A DNA stretch of 12,435 nucleotides, taken from Caulobacteraceae bacterium. GTDB lineage: Bacteria; Pseudomonadota; Alphaproteobacteria; Caulobacterales; Caulobacteraceae. Location of the stretch: the NCBI GenBank assembly GCA_947456005.1, contig CANGRP010000043.1:1-12435 (forward strand). The letters are read 5' to 3'. This document shows, piece after piece, positions 1 to 6,700 of this stretch. The translations under genes and the position numbers were made by a program. Below the pieces are notes generated by a model. That model was not told the origin of the DNA. It made no database searches and saw only the letters and a list, made by a program, of their open reading frames with translations. Positions within the stretch are counted from its first letter, which is position 1; each line of letters starts with the position of its first letter.

Positions 1-713
1 GCCCCTTCGCTCGCCTGAGCGCCGGCGCGGCGGCCGGAGGGGTCTGTGGCGGCCCCCGCCAGAAGCCCCCCCGCAAGCGGGCTCCAGGCGATGACGCCGA
101 CCCCGTACGCCTGACAGGCGGGGAGCACCTCAAGCTCCGCCCGACGCTCCACCAGGTTGTACAGGCTCTGCTCGCAGACCAGACCCAGGCGTTGGGAGGC
201 GGCGGCCTTCTCGTTGAACCGGGCGATGGCCCAGCCAGGGAAGTTGCTGGAGCCCACATAGGTGATCTTGCCCTGGGAGATCAGCCTGTCCATCGCCTGC
301 CAGATCTCCTCGGGCGGCGCCGCGCGGTCGATGTGGTGCATCTGGTAGAGGTCGATGTGATCGACGCCGAGGCGCTTCAGGCTGGCGTCACAGGCCCTCT
401 GAATGTGCCGGGCCGACAGGCCCCGGTCGTTGATGTCCTCGGACATCGGCTCATGGACCTTGGTCGCCAGGACGATCCGGTCCCGGCGGGAGCGGTCCTC
501 CGCCAGCCATTCACCGAGGAGGCTCTCCGTGGCCCCGACGCCAAGGCGGCCGCCGTACTGGTCGGCGGTGTCGACGAAGTTCACCCCCGCCTCAAGCGCA
601 TCGCCCAGGATGGCGAAGCTCTCCTCCCTGGAGGTCAAGGGCCCGAAGTTCATGGTGCCCAGGCAAAGCTCGCTGACCTGAAGGGCCGTGCGCCCGAGGC
701 GGCGGAACCTCAT
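1..713 (-). CDS. Aldo/keto reductase, C-terminus cut by the window edge
   Basis: This is an NAD(P)H-dependent oxidoreductase of the aldo/keto reductase superfamily, a cytoplasmic TIM barrel that interconverts carbonyls and alcohols. The 237 visible residues start MRFRRLGRTALQVSELCLGT, the usual N-terminal strand and first barrel strand. The catalytic tetrad is all visible: Asp48 and Tyr53 (NFVDTADQYGG), Lys85 (LATKVHE) and His126 (LYQMHHID). The GSSNFPGW and AWSPLAGGLL stretches are also family-typical. Full-length relatives have about 320-350 residues, so roughly 90-110 lie beyond base 1. The ATG at 713-711 overlaps the stop of the upstream dioxygenase gene as ATGA, and a GAGGG sits just before it, so the two are probably translationally coupled. 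It may reduce or oxidise an intermediate made by that dioxygenase. The family call is secure; the substrate is unknown. Confidence 0.93.
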   Translation of the reverse strand, partial: MRFRRLGRTALQVSELCLGTMNFGPLTSREESFAILGDALEAGVNFVDTADQYGGRLGVGATESLLGEWLAEDRSRRDRIVLATKVHEPMSEDINDRGLSARHIQRACDASLKRLGVDHIDLYQMHHIDRAAPPEEIWQAMDRLISQGKITYVGSSNFPGWAIARFNEKAAASQRLGLVCEQSLYNLVERRAELEVLPACQAYGVGVIAWSPLAGGLLAGAATDPSGRRAGAQASEG

Positions 714-1648
714 GGCGCCCTCAGGGTCGGACCGGTCACCAGGGTCTCGCTGGAGTCGAGGACGCAGTGCCGGACGCGCTTCTGGGCGGTCTCCGACAAG
801 GCCTTGTAGTCGGCATAGCTGATCCCGGGGACGATGGGCTCGCGGAACCAGGACGCATAGAACTCCAGGTTCGGAATGGCGCGCATGGCGTCGGAGAGGT
901 TGGGTGTCCCCCCGTGCCAGGCCCGCACGTCCCGGATCATCACCGCTCCGGCGGGCGCCGGGCAGACGGTGCTGAGCCGCATCCACTCCGGCTCCTGCTC
1001 CAGGGTCGGGATCGGATGCCGCGAGTTCTGCGTCCCGGGGATCTGGCGCGTGGGACCGTTCAGCCGGGTCACGTCCTGGGGCAGGAAGTTGGCGCAGACA
1101 TAGGGACAGGGCAGGTCCCGGATCGTCAGCTGCCCGCGCGGATCGTGGAAAGCGCTGAAGGGTGTGGCCGCGTTGTCCTTCCAGTCCCGAATATCGGAGT
1201 GGAGGGGCTGGTACCCGGTCGCCCCCGGCAGGCAGAAGTCGCCGCTGGCCGCCCGAAGGACGAAGTCGGGCGATTGGAAGATGGCTGTCACCACCTCGTT
1301 GACGAGGGCGTTCTCCAGCAGCATCCGCCATTCAGGCCGGTGCAGCTGGCTGCGGGTGAGGCTGGAGCCGCCGAAGGAGTAGCGGTGGGAACCCCGGTTT
1401 CCCCGGCGATCGGTATCGAGGGCCAGGATCTCGTCGGCGACCTCCTGGCAACCCTTCGCCAGGAACTCGACCTGGGCGCTGTCCAGGGCCTGCGCGATGA
1501 CCACGAAGCCATCCCGGCGGAAGAGCTCGGCGGCGTGCGCGACGTCCCGGGGCTCCAGGATCTCCAGTCCCCGGATGCCGTTGTGGGCCTCGAGGTAGGC
1601 ACGCTGGGCGGCGAGGGCGTCACCTTCGCCCGACGGGTAGGGGTTCAT
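710..1648 (-). CDS. Phytanoyl-CoA dioxygenase (PhyH) family protein, first copy
   Basis: This 312-residue protein is a predicted cytoplasmic non-heme Fe(II)/2-oxoglutarate oxygenase of the PhyH family, which hydroxylates or otherwise oxidises organic substrates using O2. The iron facial triad is visible as His150-x-Asp152 (YQPLHSDIRDW) and His245 (RAWHGGTPN), and Arg256 is a reasonable candidate for binding the 2-oxoglutarate carboxylate. The segment NGPTRQIPGTQNSRHP (197-212) matches the usual PhyH turn before the second half of the barrel. The start is the ATG at 1648, preceded by AGGAGGAGAG. The gene has its own upstream AT-rich gap carrying one copy of the 20-bp inverted repeat (1689-1708), so it likely heads a two-gene unit with the overlapping aldo/keto reductase. 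It differs strongly from the second PhyH gene at 1730-2527 and is not a recent duplicate. The substrate is unknown, and it need not be a CoA ester. Confidence 0.9.
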   Translation of the reverse strand: MNPYPSGEGDALAAQRAYLEAHNGIRGLEILEPRDVAHAAELFRRDGFVVIAQALDSAQVEFLAKGCQEVADEILALDTDRRGNRGSHRYSFGGSSLTRSQLHRPEWRMLLENALVNEVVTAIFQSPDFVLRAASGDFCLPGATGYQPLHSDIRDWKDNAATPFSAFHDPRGQLTIRDLPCPYVCANFLPQDVTRLNGPTRQIPGTQNSRHPIPTLEQEPEWMRLSTVCPAPAGAVMIRDVRAWHGGTPNLSDAMRAIPNLEFYASWFREPIVPGISYADYKALSETAQKRVRHCVLDSSETLVTGPTLRAP

Positions 1649-1651
1649 GTT

Positions 1652-1661
1652 CTCTCCTCCT
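1652..1661 (-). promoter_or_regulatory. Strong ribosome binding site of the first PhyH gene
   Basis: On the minus strand AGGAGGAGAG sits with its core 7 bases before the ATG at 1648. It is the strongest Shine-Dalgarno match among the minus-strand genes here and fixes this start. Confidence 0.8.
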
Positions 1662-1688
1662 GCGAGGGCGCAGGGTTCGGCCCTTCGT

Positions 1689-1708
1689 TATTGACTTTCA
1701 TTACAATA
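1689..1708. promoter_or_regulatory. Putative TetR operator, site A
   Basis: The plus strand reads TATTGAC-TTTCAT-TACAATA, an imperfect inverted repeat with 7-bp arms and a 6-bp centre. The right arm is the complement of TATTGTA, so the arms match at five of seven positions. It lies in the 81-bp gap between the second PhyH stop and the first PhyH start, 41 bp upstream of that start, in an AT-rich patch that contrasts with the surrounding coding sequence. The same architecture recurs at 4988, 8192 and 8244. It is probably where the promoter of the first PhyH and aldo/keto reductase unit is controlled. Assignment to the local TetR protein is inference. Confidence 0.65.
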
Positions 1709-1729
1709 ATAATTGGTTCGGGCAAGGCT

Positions 1730-2527
1730 TCAGACCAGTCGCAGGAAACCCGGGTGGCGGAAGGGATCCCCCGCCTTCATCCGGTCATGGAAGCCGGCGA
1801 TCCGGGGGCCAGCCCCGCCCTCGCGGGGATCGTACACGGCGTCCTCGCCAAAGAAGCGCAGGGTCAGGGTGCGCCTTCGGGTCCCGGGGTGGGTCGGCGC
1901 CCCGCCGTGCAACACCTTTGGATGGAAGATGACGACATCACCCGGCTGCACGGCGAAGCTGACGATCTCCCACTCATAGCGGGCGGCCTCGATGTCGGGC
2001 AGGACAGGGAGCGAGGACCCGGGATGGGTCGGCAGGGTGTCGTCATCGACGTCGAAGCGCGAGCCGTTGTAGAGCCGGCCCCGGTGCGAGCCGGGCACGA
2101 ACTCAAGGGAGTCGGCGGCGGAGCAGGCGTCGAAGGTGATCCAGGCCACGGCCAGCTGTTCGCCCGCCACGGCCAGGTAGGAGCTGTCCTGGTGCCAAGG
2201 GGTCCGACGCGCCTCGCCGCCCTCCTTCAGGAAGACCTGTTCGTACATGAACCAGCACGGTCCCCCGCCCCAGAGCCCGCAAAGGAGGACTGGAAGAGGC
2301 GAGGTCTCCAGCATGGCGCGGTAACCCGTCAGGACGTCCGGGTTGTAGAGGTCCTGGTAGAACAGGGCGTCCGAGGTCTTCGAAGGAATCCTCGAGGCCA
2401 GGGGACCAGGATTGGCGAGACTCCAACTCCAGGCCTCCTGCGCCGCCGCCAGCGCGCCGGCGTCCAGCGCGCCGGGCAGGCAAACCACGCCGTCCCGCGC
2501 ATAGGCTTCAGAGAGGCCGGGGCTCAC
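1730..2527 (-). CDS. Phytanoyl-CoA dioxygenase (PhyH) family protein, second copy
   Basis: This 265-residue predicted Fe(II)/2-oxoglutarate oxygenase is cytoplasmic and shows a more canonical PhyH layout than the other copy. The iron ligands are His112-x-Asp114 (PWHQDSSY) and His207 (VLHGGAPTHP), with Arg218 or Arg219 likely binding the 2-oxoglutarate carboxylate. The diagnostic SLEFVPGSHRGRLY (140-153) lies between them. The start is a GTG at 2527 whose bases overlap the amidohydrolase stop as GTGA. I see no clear Shine-Dalgarno sequence, so it probably depends on translational coupling to the amidohydrolase gene. It is the last gene of the acyl-CoA dehydrogenase, amidohydrolase and PhyH unit. 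It likely hydroxylates an intermediate handled by those two enzymes, but the compound is not readable from sequence. Confidence 0.9.
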   Translation of the reverse strand: MSPGLSEAYARDGVVCLPGALDAGALAAAQEAWSWSLANPGPLASRIPSKTSDALFYQDLYNPDVLTGYRAMLETSPLPVLLCGLWGGGPCWFMYEQVFLKEGGEARRTPWHQDSSYLAVAGEQLAVAWITFDACSAADSLEFVPGSHRGRLYNGSRFDVDDDTLPTHPGSSLPVLPDIEAARYEWEIVSFAVQPGDVVIFHPKVLHGGAPTHPGTRRRTLTLRFFGEDAVYDPREGGAGPRIAGFHDRMKAGDPFRHPGFLRLV

Positions 2528-3684
2528 GGCGCGTCCATGCGGAAGAGGTCCAGGGCGGTCTTGCCGACGATCTTCTGGGCGTCCTCGACGCTACAGGCGC
2601 GGAAGACGGCCTCGATGGCCCCGCGCGTGTAGCCGAAGGTGCTTTCCTGGTGCGGATAGTCGGACGACCAGAGGCAGGTTTCGGGCCCGATGCGGTGCAG
2701 GAGCTCAAGCCCCACCGGGTCCGTCATGAAGGTCGCATAACAGTGGGCGCGCCAGTACCAGCTGGGCGGATGGGCGAGCTTCGGCGACACCGAGGTCGGG
2801 AAGCTGTTGTAGATCATGTCGGCGTCATGGAGCATGGAGGCCACCCAGGCCAGCCCCGCCTCGACGAACACCACCTTCAGCCCCGGGAAACGGTCAAAGA
2901 CCCCGCCAAAGGTCAGCTGGGCCCAGTTCTGGCGGAAGCCCTGCATCTGGGTCAGCACCGAGACCCCGACCGCACCAGCCTCGGCCGTCGGGATGGCCTC
3001 ACCGATGTGGAAGGCGAGCGGCAGGCCGGAGTCCTGGATGGCCGCCCAAAGGGGGTCCATCCGCGGGTGGTTGTACTGGATGGTGCGACCGTCGGCGAAC
3101 TTGCCCGGCTTGATGGGAACCATCAGGCAGCGGGCGCCCAGTTCCACGCACCGGGCCACGCTGTCCCGCGCCGCCTCCGGGTCCCAGTAGCTTGGCACCA
3201 TGACGGAATAGAGCCGGCCGGGCGCCTGGGCGCACGTCTCGCTGATGTGCGCGTTGTAGGCGCCGAAAACATGTTCCTTGTGCTCGATCTCGCCGAACAT
3301 CATCAGGCCGAAGAGGCGCTGAGGGAAGATCAGCTCCTTCTCGACTCCTTCCACGTCCAGGTCCCTGAGCCGGGCCTCGACGCTGGTCAGGCCGGGATAG
3401 CACTCCAGGGCATCGCACAGGTGCCGGGCGACGGGGTTGGGCGTCATGGATCGGCCGTTGATGGACAGGTCCCAACCACCGTCCCTGAAGACCATCCGCG
3501 GAGCAGCGTCGCGCAGGTGCGCGGGAAAGCGGTCGACCCAGAGGTCGGACTCCAGCATGTGACTGTCGGCGGAAATGATGCGCGTGCCCGCCGGCCAGTC
3601 GCGCGTCTTGGCCTGCGGCGTACGCTGGGCCGCGACCGGCTGACCCACCTGTTCCGGAATCTCGAGGATGAAGCCCTCGGCCAT
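2524..3684 (-). CDS. Amidohydrolase-2 family metal-dependent hydrolase or decarboxylase
   Basis: This 386-residue TIM-barrel protein belongs to the amidohydrolase family that includes ACMSD-type and gamma-resorcylate-type decarboxylases as well as hydrolases. Visible markers are IISADSHMLE with Asp40 and His42 at the first barrel strand, FHIGE with His226, VVFVEAGLAW with Glu275, and LWSSDYPHQES with Asp342 and His345 near the C-terminus, followed by the family-like IVGKTALDLF. The first strand carries D-S-H rather than the H-x-H of classical amidohydrolases, a pattern often seen in this subgroup. About 35 residues precede the first strand, somewhat longer than many relatives. GGGAGGCG before the ATG at 3684 supports the start. 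It lies 106 bp after the acyl-CoA dehydrogenase and overlaps the second PhyH gene by 4 bp. It could cleave a C-C or C-N/C-O bond in a ring-derived intermediate; which one is unknown. Confidence 0.88.
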   Translation of the reverse strand: MAEGFILEIPEQVGQPVAAQRTPQAKTRDWPAGTRIISADSHMLESDLWVDRFPAHLRDAAPRMVFRDGGWDLSINGRSMTPNPVARHLCDALECYPGLTSVEARLRDLDVEGVEKELIFPQRLFGLMMFGEIEHKEHVFGAYNAHISETCAQAPGRLYSVMVPSYWDPEAARDSVARCVELGARCLMVPIKPGKFADGRTIQYNHPRMDPLWAAIQDSGLPLAFHIGEAIPTAEAGAVGVSVLTQMQGFRQNWAQLTFGGVFDRFPGLKVVFVEAGLAWVASMLHDADMIYNSFPTSVSPKLAHPPSWYWRAHCYATFMTDPVGLELLHRIGPETCLWSSDYPHQESTFGYTRGAIEAVFRACSVEDAQKIVGKTALDLFRMDAP

Positions 3685-3790
3685 GGCGACGCCTCCCGTT
3701 CTTTTGCAGGAAGGCTAGGCCGGGGTTCCTGAGGAGTCGAGGGCGGGATGAATCCCGGAGGGGGTCGGGACACGCCGACAGCCGGCGCGC

Positions 3791-4969
3791 CTAGAGGCGC
3801 AGGACCTGCTTGGCGATGATGTTCCTTTGGACCTCGTCGGAGCCCCCGGCGATGCTGGCCGCACGGCCTTCGAAGTAGCGCACGACCTCCGGTCGCGCCC
3901 AGGCCGGTCCAACATCCTGGGGCTCCACGCCCGAGGCCTCCGGGAACCAGGGTGCGGCGTAGGGCCCGGCGCACTCCACGAAGAACTCGGTCATGCGCTG
4001 GACGATGTCCGTGCCCTTGAGCTTCAGTGTCGACGACTGCGCTCCCGGAGCGCCGCCGGCTGAGACCTCGGACAAGGTCCGCAGTTCGGTGATGGCCAGG
4101 GCCTGGAGCTCGATCTCGGCCCAGGCGAAGCGACCGGCAAAGCCCGGGTCGTCGAGCAGACCTCCGTCCTCTGATCCGGCCGGCGCGCGCCCGGCCTCGC
4201 GGATTCGGCGCGAGAGGTCGGTCGAGAGGGACACGAAGGCCTGCCCTGTCCGCTCGTGGGTCAGGAGGCCCTTGGCGACGGTCCACCCCTCCCCTTCCCG
4301 GCCCACCCGATTTGCGATGGGTACGCGGACCCCGTCCAGGGTCACCCGGTTGAACATGTGCCGGCCATCGATGGAGATGATGGGGTGGACGGTGACGCCG
4401 GGCGTTCGCATGTCGAGCAGAAGGAAGGTGATCCCGGCCTGCCTCTTGGGCTCGTCCGAGGTTCGGGTCAGGCAGAACATCCAGTCGGCGCGATGGGCGC
4501 CGCTGGTCCAGACCTTCTCGCCGTCCACGACATAGTCATCCCCATCGCGAACGGCCCGCGTCCGCAATGAGGCGAGGTCCGAGCCTGCCCCGGGCTCCGA
4601 GTAACCCTGGCACCAGCGGACCCGGTCGTGGAGGATATCAGGCAGGAACCGGGCCTGTTGCTCGGGGGAGCCGTAGGCGAAGAGGATGGGCGCCAGCATG
4701 CCCATGCCCATGCCGCCGACCTGCGGCGGCAGGCCAGCCGCCGTGACCTCGCGCTCCCAGATGAAGTTCTGGGTGGGAGTCCATCCGGGGCCTCCGAAGG
4801 CCTCAGGCCACTTGTTGGCGGCCCAGCCCTTCTCGAGCAGGGCTGCGTGCCACCGACGTTCGTGGGCCCGGCCGCCGTCGTAACGCTCGGGCGCCGGGAA
4901 GGTGGCGCTGACCAGGGCGCGGACCTCATCCCGGAAACGGATTTCATCGTCCGAAAGGCTGAGGTTCAT
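3791..4969 (-). CDS. Acyl-CoA dehydrogenase
   Basis: This 392-residue FAD flavoenzyme would oxidise an acyl-CoA to the 2,3-enoyl-CoA in the cytoplasm. Visible blocks are MNLSLSDDEIRFRDEVRALV (1-20), the flavin and substrate segment GYSEPGAGSDLASLRTRA (122-139), GEKVWTSGAHRADW (150-163), and the C-terminal IAGGSDEVQRNIIAKQVL (373-390). The last block is preceded by FEGRAAS, so it has the longer loop seen in many FadE-like steroid and branched-chain enzymes. The candidate catalytic base is Glu239 in LTHERTGQAF, at the position used by isovaleryl- and long-chain enzymes. An in-frame start exists at 5032, but it would add 21 atypical residues and run through operator site B. I therefore choose the ATG at 4969, although no strong Shine-Dalgarno sequence precedes it. 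It likely heads the unit continuing into the amidohydrolase and second PhyH genes. Confidence 0.93.
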   Translation of the reverse strand: MNLSLSDDEIRFRDEVRALVSATFPAPERYDGGRAHERRWHAALLEKGWAANKWPEAFGGPGWTPTQNFIWEREVTAAGLPPQVGGMGMGMLAPILFAYGSPEQQARFLPDILHDRVRWCQGYSEPGAGSDLASLRTRAVRDGDDYVVDGEKVWTSGAHRADWMFCLTRTSDEPKRQAGITFLLLDMRTPGVTVHPIISIDGRHMFNRVTLDGVRVPIANRVGREGEGWTVAKGLLTHERTGQAFVSLSTDLSRRIREAGRAPAGSEDGGLLDDPGFAGRFAWAEIELQALAITELRTLSEVSAGGAPGAQSSTLKLKGTDIVQRMTEFFVECAGPYAAPWFPEASGVEPQDVGPAWARPEVVRYFEGRAASIAGGSDEVQRNIIAKQVLRL

Positions 4970-4987
4970 GGACAGGCGCTCGGCATC

Positions 4988-5007
4988 TATTGTATCTTTG
5001 GTCAATA
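4988..5007. promoter_or_regulatory. Putative TetR operator, site B
   Basis: The plus strand reads TATTGTA-TCTTTG-GTCAATA, which on the minus strand is TATTGAC-CAAAGA-TACAATA. Both arms are identical to those of site A; only the six central bases differ. It sits in the 74-bp gap between two divergent starts, 19 bp upstream of the acyl-CoA dehydrogenase ATG and 37 bp upstream of the hotdog ATG. A bound repressor could silence both directions at once. The TACAAT on the minus strand could double as a -10 element, but I cannot place a convincing -35. Confidence 0.7.
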
Positions 5008-5031
5008 AAATCCGCCCGAGAGCGGCGGTCA

Positions 5032-5038
5032 AGGGAGG
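5032..5038 (+). promoter_or_regulatory. Ribosome binding site of the hotdog gene
   Basis: AGGGAGG lies 5 bases before the ATG at 5044. It decides against a longer in-frame start upstream at 4990, which would lie inside operator site B. Confidence 0.8.
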
Positions 5039-5043
5039 CCAGC

Positions 5044-5925
5044 ATGGCGACGGAACCCTTTTCCTTCGAAGCTCGCGACGGCGTGTTGGCGGGCCCCCTC
5101 CGACGCCCGGTCAACCTCTCCCGCGACGCCGCCGGATCCATCCACGATGATGCGACGGCCCAGACCCTGGGCTTCCGGGGCGGGACCGTGGCGGGGAACA
5201 TCCACTTTGAGCAGTTTCCGCCCCTGCTGCTGGCGCGGTTCGGAGAGGACTGGCGCCAGCGCGGAGGCCTGTCCCTGCACTTCCTGAACGCCACGACGGA
5301 TGGCGAACCTGTCCGGGCCTTCGTCGGCGATGTCGAGATCCTCGCCACGGGCGTCCGGCGGGCGCCCGCCTGGATGGAGACGCCCGAGGGCGTCCGCGTC
5401 TGCGAGGGCACGGCCTGGGCTGGAGGTGAAGATCCCGACTCGGCCCTGAGGCAGAGGGTCGGCCAGCAGCGGCCGGCGACAGACCTGCGGATCCTAAGGT
5501 CATCCCGGGTCGGCGACACTGTCAGGGATGTCCCCAGTCGTCTGGACAGAACGACGGCGCTGCGGCGCCTGGAGGGGGTGACCGAGCCCCTGCCGGAGTA
5601 TCGCGACGAAACCCTCTTCGGAGCTCTCGTCGCAGCGCCCGCCGTCGCCATCGACGCCCTTCGCGTCGTCGAGAAGCCCCTGTTCCCGACAGAGGGCGAC
5701 TATGTCGGCATGTTCGGCGCCATCGAACTGGAGTTCCTCGACGGCCCGGTCCTCCTGGACCAGGACTATCGGGTGGACGGCCGGGTGCTGGCCCTGGGCG
5801 AGTCCCCCAAGACCGAGGTCGCCTGGTACGAGAGCACGCTCCGGGAGGCCACAGGCGGTCGCCCCGTGGCCCGCCTCGTCATGATGAGCCGCCTCCTGAA
5901 GGCCTCGTCGCAGCTCTGGGCCTAG
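5044..5925 (+). CDS. MaoC-like (hotdog-fold) protein, possible hydratase or thioesterase
   Basis: This 293-residue soluble protein resembles MaoC-type hotdog proteins that act on acyl-CoA or enoyl-CoA thioesters. The recognisable part is residues 22-65, with PVNLSRDAAGSIHDDATA, GFRGGTVAGNIHFEQFPPLL and later LSLHFLNATTDGEPVRAFVG. This recalls the hydratase-2 arrangement of Asp, His, then a glycine-rich G-x-x-x-A-G helix start. The match is imperfect: Asp28 and His34 are six apart rather than the usual five, and the Asn-Pro pair is missing. Residues about 190-293 look like a second, degenerate hotdog half, giving double-hotdog length. AGGGAGG before the ATG at 5044 fixes the start. It is divergent from the acyl-CoA dehydrogenase and shares operator site B with it, so hydrating the dehydrogenase product is a reasonable guess. 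A thioesterase or non-catalytic binding role is possible. Confidence 0.7.
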   Translation: MATEPFSFEARDGVLAGPLRRPVNLSRDAAGSIHDDATAQTLGFRGGTVAGNIHFEQFPPLLLARFGEDWRQRGGLSLHFLNATTDGEPVRAFVGDVEILATGVRRAPAWMETPEGVRVCEGTAWAGGEDPDSALRQRVGQQRPATDLRILRSSRVGDTVRDVPSRLDRTTALRRLEGVTEPLPEYRDETLFGALVAAPAVAIDALRVVEKPLFPTEGDYVGMFGAIELEFLDGPVLLDQDYRVDGRVLALGESPKTEVAWYESTLREATGGRPVARLVMMSRLLKASSQLWA

Positions 5926-5932
5926 GCCGGCC

Positions 5933-5959
5933 GGGCTGGGAGCGATCTGGCGCCAGCCC
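5933..5959 (+). terminator. Weak terminator-like hairpin after the hotdog gene
   Basis: GGGCTGG (5933-5939) and CCAGCCC (5953-5959) can pair as a 7-bp GC-rich stem with a 13-base loop, starting 8 bases after the stop. The nested palindrome CTGGCGCCAG (5947-5956) offers an alternative fold. No T-run follows, so it may only attenuate or stabilise the transcript rather than end it, leaving read-through into the regulator gene possible. Confidence 0.3.
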
Positions 5960-6079
5960 TCTGCGCCTCCGGGATCCGTCGGCTTGGGATTCGCGGAAAT
6001 CGTGGCACACTCAGCGGACCTCGTCGGAGACTCCCTTGCCCGATCCCGTTGTCGCCACCATCAACCACAAGGCTGCACT

Positions 6080-6697
6080 GTGAACGCGCCGGCCTCCTTG
6101 CAGCGAAAGCGCACCCGGCTGACGCCGGAAGTGCGGCGGGAACAGATCCTGGACGAGGCGGCGCATCTGATCCTGGCGGAGGGCCTCTATGCGGTCAGCA
6201 TGGAAAGGCTCGCCCGCGACGTCGGGATCAGCAAGGGCCTCGTCTACAATTACTTTCCCACGCGGGACGCCCTGCTGACGGCGCTTCTCAACCGTGAGCA
6301 GGCGGAGCTGCGCGACCGCGGCATGGCCAGCGCCCTGCAGGCCGAGAGCTTTGACGACCTGATCCGCCAGACCACCCGTCTCTACCTGGAACAGACCCGC
6401 GACCGCGGCGCGCTGATCGCCGCCCTGCTCTCTGATCCCTCCGTCGCACTGTTGATGGAGGCGGAGAACCGGGCGGACCGGGAGCGGACCGTCCGCTACT
6501 TCGTGAGGGCCGCCCGGCGTGAGTATGGCCTTACCCTGCCGATGGCCATCGCCGGCATCGAGATGGTGTCAGCGGTTACGGACCAGGCGGGACGCCTGGT
6601 GGCGGACGGCCAACTCGACGTCGAGACGGCGACCGGGATGTGCGTGGCCCTGATTACCGGCGGTCTCGCGAACCTGCAGCGGAGTCTGGGATCCTGA
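6080..6697 (+). CDS. TetR/AcrR-family transcriptional regulator
   Basis: This 205-residue protein is a typical TetR-family one-component repressor: an N-terminal DNA-binding helix-turn-helix and a C-terminal all-helical ligand and dimer domain. Residues 21-70 carry the family signature, with EQILDEAAHLILAEGL (helix 1), MERLARDVGISKGLVYNYFP (helix-turn-helix, 41-60) and RDALLTALL. The C-terminal part is the variable ligand-sensing region and says little about the inducer. I choose the GTG at 6080, preceded by a modest AAGG, because it gives normal family length; an in-frame TTG at 5984 would add 32 residues unlike the family. It follows the hotdog gene by 154 bp on the same strand and ends 3 bp from the convergent transporter stop. 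No copy of the 20-bp repeat lies directly upstream, so any autoregulation would come through site B. It is the natural candidate to bind sites A-D. Confidence 0.92.
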   Translation: MNAPASLQRKRTRLTPEVRREQILDEAAHLILAEGLYAVSMERLARDVGISKGLVYNYFPTRDALLTALLNREQAELRDRGMASALQAESFDDLIRQTTRLYLEQTRDRGALIAALLSDPSVALLMEAENRADRERTVRYFVRAARREYGLTLPMAIAGIEMVSAVTDQAGRLVADGQLDVETATGMCVALITGGLANLQRSLGS

Positions 6698-6700
6698 ACC

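Noticed and set aside
192..809. Plus-strand open frame of 205 codons
   Set aside because: It is antisense to the aldo/keto reductase, whose full catalytic tetrad is visible on the other strand.
767..2632. Long plus-strand open frame of 621 codons
   Set aside because: It lies antisense across both PhyH genes, which have intact catalytic motifs and ribosome sites. Its protein is low-complexity, rich in Gly, Arg and Val, and resembles no family; it is an artefact of high GC.
2650..3732. Plus-strand open frame of 360 codons
   Set aside because: It is antisense to the amidohydrolase and has biased composition and no recognisable motif.
3744..3757. Palindrome CGGGAT-GA-ATCCCG between dehydrogenase and amidohydrolase genes as a terminator
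   Set aside because: The stem is only 5-6 bp with a tiny loop and no T-run follows on the minus strand; co-transcription looks more likely.
3444..4286. Minus-strand open frame of 280 codons overlapping two genes
   Set aside because: It is out of frame with the acyl-CoA dehydrogenase and amidohydrolase genes and extremely rich in Arg, Pro and Gly.
5984..6079. Longer regulator start at TTG 5984
   Set aside because: The extra 32 residues do not resemble any TetR N-terminus and no ribosome site precedes the TTG.
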